Assembly: GCA_021201135.1 (NCBI GenBank)
Contig: JAJQGT010000006.1
Coordinates: 62,001 to 126,000 of the forward strand
DNA length: 64,000 bases
Origin: Oscillospiraceae bacterium
Lineage (GTDB): Bacteria > Bacillota > Clostridia > Oscillospirales > Ruminococcaceae
Reading direction: 5' to 3'
Of this stretch, positions 29,233 to 34,888 are shown piece after piece. The notes below the pieces were generated by a model. That model searched no databases. It was not told the DNA's origin and saw only the letters and a list, made by a program, of their open reading frames with translations. Position 1 is the stretch's first letter. Every line of letters begins with the position of its first letter. The translations under genes were made by a program, and so were the position numbers.

Positions 29233-29251
29233 GGGCGGATATTATCCGCCC
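29233..29251. repeat. Palindromic intergenic element GGGCGGATA-T-TATCCGCCC
   Basis: A 9-bp perfect inverted repeat with one central base lies between the regulator and kinase genes, flanked by GTAGG and GCACC. From memory, similar TAGGGGCGG...CCGCCCG elements are dispersed in genomes of gut Clostridia. Only this copy is seen in the window. Confidence 0.5.
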
Positions 29252-29277
29252 GCACCGGAGAACAGGAGGCTTGAGGT

Positions 29278-31665
29278 ATGATAAGTGGCACAAGAAAGCG
29301 GGGAAGACTCTGGGTAAAAGTGACAGCGTTTGTCTGTCTTGTTTTGGCTGTGATGATATTTGCAGGCAGTGCACTCGCCACAATTATTCTTTACTATAAC
29401 GACGCCTATTATCTCGATAACTACGCCATTATGGATGATTATATTTCCAACGAAACCGAGCTCAAGAAGACTCTCACGGAGGTATATCTTTCGTGGTACG
29501 AGCCGTTTGGATACTCCGCTGAAGCCTTGGATGATGCGGTTTTCTACGATTCGTATGACTATGAGACATCAACCTATGATGCTACCACTGAGTATAGCTA
29601 TCTCTTTGATGATGAATTTATCGAGTACTATGCCATCAACTACGACGATTACGAAGATATTTCTCCGCTGTTCGGCTTCTACTATTACGAGGACGAGACG
29701 CCCATAGAGTGGCTGAGAGAAATTTTCAACGTTTCCTATTCAGAAACCGAGACTTTGGTTACCGAAGAAGACCTCAATAGCTTCGGTAATTATATCGAGA
29801 TCTACTATCCAGAGAGCAGAAGCAATTTCAGGATTGATGTGAGTAACTCAGCCAATGAGACACTTTATTCTAATTATGCTTTTGCAGATGGCGAGGATAC
29901 TGACCTGACATCTTCATCGGAAGATTATACCGTCATCGTCATGGGTGAGCCGATGGTTGTCGAGGTTATCACCTACAGTTATGAAGAAGCTGTAAGCTGT
30001 CTCAGCATGTTTTCAGAGCTCGACGACTTGGTTGAAGTTTTGGGCTTTGAGATTTCGATTGATCAGGAGGACGGCGAGGTAATTTATTGCACCCACATTG
30101 TGCTTTCACAAATTTTGTCTGAGACATTGACAGTTACCGCAAGTTTGCCGTCATTGCTTGAAAACTTCACAGTTCATGATGATGTCTATATCAAGCTTAC
30201 GAGAATCAACACGCTTCTAAGCAATAAAAATAACTTCATAGCTATGATGATAGTGACTGTAGTAGTTGCACTGGCTTGCTTTATAGTCTTGATGACGACT
30301 GCCGGGCATTTCCCAGAATACGAGGACATTCACCTCACTTTTGCCGATAAGATTCCGCTCGAACTATACCTGATTCCTGTTGACGTGGTGCTTTTCGGCT
30401 CTTTGTACATCGTCTCTGAAATTATCTATATCGACCTTGAAGCAAGATTGCTTCAATATCTGATTTTTGCACTTTGTGCGGGATTATCGGCAGGCGTGGT
30501 GATGCTTGTCCTGATGACCTGCTCTGCAAGAGTAAAGGCAAGGCGGTTCTTTAAGAACACAATCATCTTCGGCTCACTGATATGGCTGTTTAACTTCTTC
30601 AGGAAGCTCATCAAAAACCGCAAATATGCAACAAAGCTTAAATTTATCTTTATAGGCGGTCTGGTATATGATTTTCTGTGCTTTTTGTTACTTCTCGTGG
30701 ATGCCTTCATGGGGCTTCTCATGTTCACTGTAGGAAACCTCGCAGTCCTGATTGCGGCTCTCGTCTATGCCATGGGCGTCAGAAAGCTTGAAGAAGCCGC
30801 TCAGGCCATATCCGAAGGAAAGACTGAAACGGTTGTCGATAATGAAGGGCTTTATTTCGGCCTCGGGAAATTTGCCGGACACCTGAACAATATTAACGAC
30901 GGTATTCAGGCGGCTGTCGATGAAAGCCTTCGCTCAGAACGGTTGAAAACAGAGCTCATAACCAACGTCTCTCACGATTTGAAAACGCCTTTGACTTCCA
31001 TAGTCAATTATGTAGATATCCTCTCAAAAGAGAACATCCAGCCCGATTCCGCAAAAGAGTATGTTGACGTGCTTGTCCGCCAATCCCAAAGAATGAAGAA
31101 GCTTATCGATGACCTGGTCGAAGCTTCAAAGGCTCAGGCTGGTGCGATTCCTGTAGCTTTGGAAAAGACAGATATGTCGATTCTCTTAACGCAGGCAACA
31201 GCGGAATATGAGGACAGGCTTGAAGCAAACGGGCTTAAGCTCGTCGTGACAACTCCCGAAAAGCCTATGATGGCTCTTGTCGACGGAAGGCTGATGTGGC
31301 GGGTGTTCGATAATCTTATGGGGAATATCCTTAAGTATGCTCAGTCGAACACTCGGGTCTATGTCTCTGCGGAAGAGCTTGACGGTAAAATACAGATTAT
31401 CTTCAAGAACATCTCGAAATACGAGCTCAATATTTCAAGCGATGAGCTTATGGAGAGATTCGTCATGGGAGATTCCTCCCGTTCAACCGAAGGTAGCGGC
31501 TTGGGGCTTTCGATTGCAAAGAGCCTCTGTGCTCTCAATAACGTCGATTTTAATATCATAATTGATGGAGACCTATACAAGGCTGAGCTCACAATGGATG
31601 AGCTTCCACCCGAGCCGGAGCCGTCGAATGAAGAAACTCTCCCGGCAGTTGTAGTCGAGGAATAA
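29278..31665 (+). CDS. Sensor histidine kinase with large acidic Tyr-rich extracellular domain
   Basis: A 795-residue membrane kinase. Helix 1 (about residues 17-38) is followed by an extracellular region of about 280 residues. Its first half is very rich in Tyr, Asp and Glu. Then come a second helix (about 320-342) and about five further helices to 500, a short HAMP-like stretch, and the HisKA domain with VSHDLKTPLTS (phospho-His). The HATPase domain has DNLMGNILKYA (N box) and GSGLGLSIAKS (G box). The C-terminal tail is Pro/Glu-rich. Kinase motifs are complete. It pairs with the regulator just upstream; the signal is unknown. Confidence 0.88.
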   Translation: MISGTRKRGRLWVKVTAFVCLVLAVMIFAGSALATIILYYNDAYYLDNYAIMDDYISNETELKKTLTEVYLSWYEPFGYSAEALDDAVFYDSYDYETSTYDATTEYSYLFDDEFIEYYAINYDDYEDISPLFGFYYYEDETPIEWLREIFNVSYSETETLVTEEDLNSFGNYIEIYYPESRSNFRIDVSNSANETLYSNYAFADGEDTDLTSSSEDYTVIVMGEPMVVEVITYSYEEAVSCLSMFSELDDLVEVLGFEISIDQEDGEVIYCTHIVLSQILSETLTVTASLPSLLENFTVHDDVYIKLTRINTLLSNKNNFIAMMIVTVVVALACFIVLMTTAGHFPEYEDIHLTFADKIPLELYLIPVDVVLFGSLYIVSEIIYIDLEARLLQYLIFALCAGLSAGVVMLVLMTCSARVKARRFFKNTIIFGSLIWLFNFFRKLIKNRKYATKLKFIFIGGLVYDFLCFLLLLVDAFMGLLMFTVGNLAVLIAALVYAMGVRKLEEAAQAISEGKTETVVDNEGLYFGLGKFAGHLNNINDGIQAAVDESLRSERLKTELITNVSHDLKTPLTSIVNYVDILSKENIQPDSAKEYVDVLVRQSQRMKKLIDDLVEASKAQAGAIPVALEKTDMSILLTQATAEYEDRLEANGLKLVVTTPEKPMMALVDGRLMWRVFDNLMGNILKYAQSNTRVYVSAEELDGKIQIIFKNISKYELNISSDELMERFVMGDSSRSTEGSGLGLSIAKSLCALNNVDFNIIIDGDLYKAELTMDELPPEPEPSNEETLPAVVVEE

Positions 31666-31668
31666 CAA

Positions 31669-31707
31669 AATCCCGTTTCTCAGAAAGAAGAGAAACGGGA
31701 TTGTTTT
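31669..31707. terminator. Bidirectional terminator between the kinase gene and gap
   Basis: A 13-bp perfect stem (31669-31681 with 31690-31702) has U-rich tails on both strands (TTGTTTTG on plus, TTGTTA-like on minus). Confidence 0.85.
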
Positions 31708-31727
31708 GTACTAAGTTATAGCTTCGA

Positions 31728-32804
31728 TTAAGCGAGCTCTGCGAAGTACTTGATGGTTCTGACCATCTGGCTGGTGTAGGAGTTCTCGTTATCATACCAA
31801 GAAACTACCTGTACCTGATAGAGATCATCGGTGAGCTTAGCAACCATAGTCTGAGTTGCATCGAAGAGAGAACCGTATCTCATGCCGACAACGTCAGAAG
31901 AAACGATGGGATCTTCGTTGTAGCCGAAGGACTCGGAAGAAGCAGCCTTCATAGCGGCATTGATGCCTTCCTTGGTGATGTTCTCGCCCTTGACAACAGC
32001 GGTGAGGATGGTGGTGGAACCGGTGGTAACGGGAACTCTCTGAGCGGAGCCGATGAGCTTGCCGTTGAGTTCAGGGATTACCAATCCGATAGCCTTAGCG
32101 GCACCGGTGGAGTTAGGAACGATGTTAGCAGCACCAGCTCTTGCACGACGAAGGTCGCCCTTGCGGTGAGGACCGTCGAGGATCATCTGGTCGCCGGTGT
32201 AAGCATGGATGGTGGACATGATACCGCTCTGGATAGGAGCGTAATCATTGAGCGCCTTAGCCATAGGAGCCAAGCAGTTGGTGGTGCAGGAAGCTGCAGA
32301 GATGATGGTGTCCTCAGCGGTGAGGGTCTTCTCGTTGACGCTGTAAACGATAGTGGGAAGATCATTGCCTGCGGGAGCAGAGATAACAACCTTCTTTGCG
32401 CCGGCGTCGATGTGAGCCTGGCTCTTTGCCTTTGAGCAGTAGAAGCCGGTGCACTCGAGAACTACGTCAACTCCAAGCTCGCCCCAAGGAAGCTCGGAAG
32501 CGTTGGGCTTTGCATAAATGGTGATTTCCTTACCGTCAACGATGATAGCACCGGGAACTGTAACGGTCTTGCCGTCCTCAGCATAAACAGCGGGCTTAAC
32601 ATCAACGGTGTGAGCGTTCTCGCCGATTCTTCCGCAGTAGCCGCCCTGAGCGGTATCATACTTGAGAAGGTGAGCGAGCATCTCAGGCTTTGTGAGATCG
32701 TTGATTGCTACGATTTCGTATCCTTCAGCACCGAACATCTGGCGGAAAGCAAGACGTCCGATTCTGCCGAATCCGTTAATCGCTACTTTTACAGACTTAG
32801 ACAT
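31728..32804 (-). CDS. gap: Glyceraldehyde-3-phosphate dehydrogenase, type I
   Basis: A 358-residue glycolytic enzyme that converts glyceraldehyde-3-phosphate to 1,3-bisphosphoglycerate with NAD. It has [10 protein letters not shown] (Rossmann loop), the catalytic Cys in [19 protein letters not shown] with the catalytic His, and the terminal [16 protein letters not shown]. It is slightly longer than the usual 335 residues because of a longer segment between the Rossmann motif and the Cys. GGAGG precedes the start. It stands alone, not in a gap-pgk operon. Codon use suggests high expression. Confidence 0.96.
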   Translation of the reverse strand: MSKSVKVAINGFGRIGRLAFRQMFGAEGYEIVAINDLTKPEMLAHLLKYDTAQGGYCGRIGENAHTVDVKPAVYAEDGKTVTVPGAIIVDGKEITIYAKPNASELPWGELGVDVVLECTGFYCSKAKSQAHIDAGAKKVVISAPAGNDLPTIVYSVNEKTLTAEDTIISAASCTTNCLAPMAKALNDYAPIQSGIMSTIHAYTGDQMILDGPHRKGDLRRARAGAANIVPNSTGAAKAIGLVIPELNGKLIGSAQRVPVTTGSTTILTAVVKGENITKEGINAAMKAASSESFGYNEDPIVSSDVVGMRYGSLFDATQTMVAKLTDDLYQVQVVSWYDNENSYTSQMVRTIKYFAELA

Positions 32805-32842
32805 AATATAAAAACCTCCAATAGTGTTTTTTATGCTCTTAT

Positions 32843-32871
32843 ATTCTACACCATTTTGTCGCAGTTTGCAA
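32843..32871 (-). promoter_or_regulatory. Promoter of gap
   Basis: On the minus strand, -35 TTGCAA (plus 32866-32871), a 17-base spacer and -10 TAGAAT (plus 32843-32848). Confidence 0.7.
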
Positions 32872-32951
32872 GACCTTTGTCCGAAAAATGCGCATGTTTG
32901 CAGGAAAATTTTTCGTTAAGGGCTTCATAAGACAAGATAAATGTCCGTTTA

Positions 32952-32958
32952 TGTCGAA
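32952..32958 (+). promoter_or_regulatory. Spo0A-box motif upstream of spoIIID
   Basis: An exact TGTCGAA 0A-box core lies 101 bases upstream of the spoIIID start. A single 7-mer is weak evidence alone; its weight comes from three further copies in promoters of this window. Confidence 0.4.
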
Positions 32959-33058
32959 CTGCTTATTAAAGATTCGCCGTTTGGCAGACTCGATACTTCT
33001 ATTTTTGTCAGGCTCGTAATATAAATTAGTAAAAAGCATTAGGAGTGAGAGCGAGCTT

Positions 33059-33328
33059 ATGACGGAAATACCGATGGACAGAGAACACCCGATAATTTTA
33101 GGCGAATACATAGTTGAAAACAGGGCGACCGTCCGACAGGCGGCAAAAGAGTTCGGAATCAGCAAATCCACGGTTCACCAGGACGTCAGCAAAAGACTGC
33201 AAAAAGTAGAACCGTCGCTCTACGAAGAGGTCAAGGTTATTCTTGACATCAACAAGAAGGAAAGGCATATCCGTGGCGGAGAAGCCACCAAGAGGAAATA
33301 CGAGATGGCGGCTATGCACAACCGCTGA
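33059..33328 (+). CDS. spoIIID: Sporulation transcriptional regulator SpoIIID
   Basis: An 89-residue DNA-binding protein that adjusts sigma-E and sigma-K gene expression in the mother cell. It aligns with Bacillus SpoIIID along its length. A GEYIVENRATVRQAAKEFG helix is followed by the recognition helix ISKSTVHQDVSKRL, and the C-terminal basic helix includes HIRGGEATKRKY. The ribosome site is AGGAGTGAG, with a longish spacing. It is monocistronic, followed by a terminator. Its presence supports an endospore former. Confidence 0.93.
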   Translation: MTEIPMDREHPIILGEYIVENRATVRQAAKEFGISKSTVHQDVSKRLQKVEPSLYEEVKVILDINKKERHIRGGEATKRKYEMAAMHNR

Positions 33329-33338
33329 AGTAAATATC

Positions 33339-33375
33339 AAGCCGCACCAAATTTTAATGGTGCGGCTTTTATTTT
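33339..33375 (+). terminator. Terminator after spoIIID
   Basis: An 11-bp stem (33339-33349 with 33358-33368) is followed by TTATTTT. Confidence 0.85.
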
Positions 33376-33439
33376 GTGTGGATAAGTCAAGATAGACAAG
33401 AAAAACTGATACTTATACAAAAATTATTGTAAAAAGTGC

Positions 33440-33468
33440 TTGACAAGCGTGTCGAAACGTGGTATCAT
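33440..33468 (+). promoter_or_regulatory. Strong promoter with Spo0A box in the spacer, before the 40-residue ORF
   Basis: -35 TTGACA (33440-33445), a 17-base spacer and -10 TATCAT (33463-33468). An exact 0A-box core TGTCGAA occupies 33450-33456, between the two elements, where a bound Spo0A-type protein would be expected to block or reposition RNA polymerase. Confidence 0.65.
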
Positions 33469-33543
33469 GAACGTACTTCACAAAAATCAGATACTATCTG
33501 AGCAAACAAAATCAAAAAATCATATATAGGAGGGCAATTACAC

Positions 33544-33666
33544 ATGGACAAAGAATACGAAAAACACGAAATGGAAATCATAAACTATGAAGAAAACGAG
33601 TGGATTGTAACTTCAGCTAATGAAAATTCTCTGAAGATGATTGACCTCTACGGTGAGTATGAGTAA
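33544..33666 (+). CDS. Predicted 40-residue acidic protein of unknown function
   Basis: The frame encodes 40 residues, beginning MDKEYEKHEMEI and ending DLYGEYE; it is acidic with one Trp and no signal peptide. It is too short for ordinary gene finders. Support is contextual: a consensus promoter (33440-33468), AGGAGGG with 9-base spacing (33528-33534), and a terminator 18 bases after the stop. I do not recognise it. Size and acidity would suit a small protein inhibitor or adaptor, but that is a guess. It converges on the Spo0A-like gene. Confidence 0.6.
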   Translation: MDKEYEKHEMEIINYEENEWIVTSANENSLKMIDLYGEYE

Positions 33667-33683
33667 AATTAGCGCACAGTCTT

Positions 33684-33722
33684 AAAGCCCCTCCGTAAAA
33701 TGCGAAGAGGCTTTATTTTTTG
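33684..33722 (+). terminator. Terminator after the 40-residue ORF
   Basis: AAAGCC-CTC pairs with GAGGCTTT with one bulged C, followed by ATTTTTTG on the plus strand. Confidence 0.75.
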
Positions 33723-33741
33723 CGCTGTTGTCTTCTGAATA

Positions 33742-34230
33742 TCAGAGCGTTACGTTATTCCTTACCATTTCCGAGATTCTCGCGATAAACTCGGAATTGG
33801 TAGCTTTCCCGGTCTTTGCTGAAATACTACTGCCGAAAATATCGTTCAGTTGTTCTAAATCTCCTCTGTCCCAAAGGACAGTGATTGCGTGACGAATAGC
33901 GCGTTCAACGCACGCAGCGCTTGTATCAGACAGATTTGCAATCTCGGGGTAAAGACGCGATGTAACATGTCGATGAAGATGTGTAGGGGAGCCCAAAGTA
34001 AGTTTTATTGCGGCTTTGAGATATTCATAACCGCGGAGACTTGCGGGCATGCCCAACTTTGCCAGTAAGTCAGACAGATACGGTTCGAATTCAGGTGAGG
34101 CATTGTGGATTTCCGCCGGCGCGTTTTCTTTTGCAACGAATTTCATGATTTCCGATATATCGCCGGTACAGCAAACTCTTGCCCCGGCATCCTCAGTAAT
34201 CTTAGTGAGACTATACATTGCGTTTTCCAT
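33742..34230 (-). CDS. Receiver-less Spo0A effector-domain protein
   Basis: A 162-residue protein whose residues about 48-160 match the DNA-binding domain of Spo0A. Visible parts are LLAKLGMPASLRGYEYLKAAI, RLYPEIANL, the recognition region SAACVERAIRHAITVLWDRG and KATNSEFIARISEMVR. The first 45 residues are not a receiver domain; there is no phosphorylation Asp pocket. Full Spo0A is about 265 residues. A complete Spo0A presumably lies elsewhere. AGAGAGGG is the ribosome site. Its own promoter carries three TCGAA motifs. It may be a phosphorylation-independent competitor or helper of Spo0A; function is inference. Confidence 0.85.
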   Translation of the reverse strand: MENAMYSLTKITEDAGARVCCTGDISEIMKFVAKENAPAEIHNASPEFEPYLSDLLAKLGMPASLRGYEYLKAAIKLTLGSPTHLHRHVTSRLYPEIANLSDTSAACVERAIRHAITVLWDRGDLEQLNDIFGSSISAKTGKATNSEFIARISEMVRNNVTL

Positions 34231-34283
34231 GTTAAACCCTCTCTATAGTTATTTGTTATCGGCTTTATTCGCCTTCTTCCTAT

Positions 34284-34327
34284 ATTATACCACATATTTC
34301 GAAAACATCAACTCGAATTTTGTCGAA
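34284..34327 (-). promoter_or_regulatory. Promoter of the Spo0A-like gene with three TCGAA boxes
   Basis: On the minus strand, -35 TTGATG (plus 34306-34311) and -10 TATAAT (plus 34284-34289) are spaced by 16 bases. TCGAA cores are at plus 34299-34303 (in the spacer), 34313-34317 (against the -35) and 34323-34327. The last is a full TGTCGAA (34321-34327). The last two are 10 bases apart, one helical turn, as in tandem 0A boxes. Confidence 0.65.
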
Positions 34328-34335
34328 TTTCAAAA

Positions 34336-34584
34336 TTATTTTGAAAAAAGCCCCCTTTTGATGTATGGGTGACTGTCAACAGACAAGACCCTATAACCTG
34401 TAGCACCTATGGCATCGGAAAGTTCATCAATCGGTAAAGTGGATTCTGAGATTATTATAGTTTCGCCTTTCTTGTGAGAAGAAGTAACCTTTTTTATTTT
34501 GAATTTGCTTCTCACTACGTCATTGACATGTGATTCACACATCGAGCACATCATACCGTCTATCTTAAGAACAGTTTCAGTCAT
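34336..34584 (-). CDS. Heavy-metal-associated (HMA) domain protein
   Basis: An 82-residue protein of the HMA/copper-chaperone fold. MCSMC (residues 12-16) is the metal-binding CxxC, and the beta-alpha-beta-beta-alpha-beta pattern runs to about residue 72. A short basic tail follows. It is the last gene after the feo operon on the same strand, 91 bases beyond the FeoB-associated gene, with a strong stem between. No P-type ATPase is nearby. It may carry copper or another soft metal, or assist the Feo locus; this is not resolved. Similar HMA genes accompany feoB in several Clostridia. Confidence 0.75.
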   Translation of the reverse strand: MTETVLKIDGMMCSMCESHVNDVVRSKFKIKKVTSSHKKGETIIISESTLPIDELSDAIGATGYRVLSVDSHPYIKRGLFSK

Positions 34585-34608
34585 TCTGCATTTTCCTCCT
34601 CTATTAAT

Positions 34609-34642
34609 TCAGGCGGGAAAACCTGTCGATTCTCCCGCCTGA
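34609..34642. other. Strong intercistronic stem-loop
   Basis: A 10-bp perfect stem (34609-34618 with 34633-34642) lies between the FeoB-associated and HMA genes. Neither strand has a proper T-run, so it may act as an mRNA stabiliser or partial terminator. Confidence 0.5.
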
Positions 34643-34675
34643 TAAGTGTGTACTGTTACAGTAGCAGGGAAGAGT

Positions 34676-34867
34676 TTATCTCTTCTTTTTGCCTGCCGCA
34701 CAGGATGCCGCATGAGCACATGCTCCACAACTGCCGCAGTTTCCGCCACAGCTGAGCTTTCCGCTTTTCTTGTCCTTACGCATAGCCAGAACTATTCCTG
34801 CGACAATCGCAACAAGAACTATCAGCACTATTATTGTTCCGATATTTTCGGCGAGCCATGTGACCAT
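34676..34867 (-). CDS. FeoB-associated Cys-rich membrane protein
   Basis: A 63-residue protein with one N-terminal membrane helix (about residues 7-28) and a Cys-rich cytosolic tail (CGGNCGSCGAC, C) ending in Lys/Arg. This is the pattern of the FeoB-associated Cys-rich family, which replaces or complements FeoC in Firmicutes. It follows feoB by 21 bases. A role in binding iron or an Fe-S cluster at the FeoB pore is assumed from the family. Confidence 0.88.
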   Translation of the reverse strand: MVTWLAENIGTIIVLIVLVAIVAGIVLAMRKDKKSGKLSCGGNCGSCGACAHAASCAAGKKKR

Positions 34868-34888
34868 TACAAATACCTCATTAGTTTA

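Noticed and set aside
34609..34642. Terminator of the feo operon
   Set aside because: The stem is strong but no T-run follows on either strand, so it is listed only as a stem-loop.
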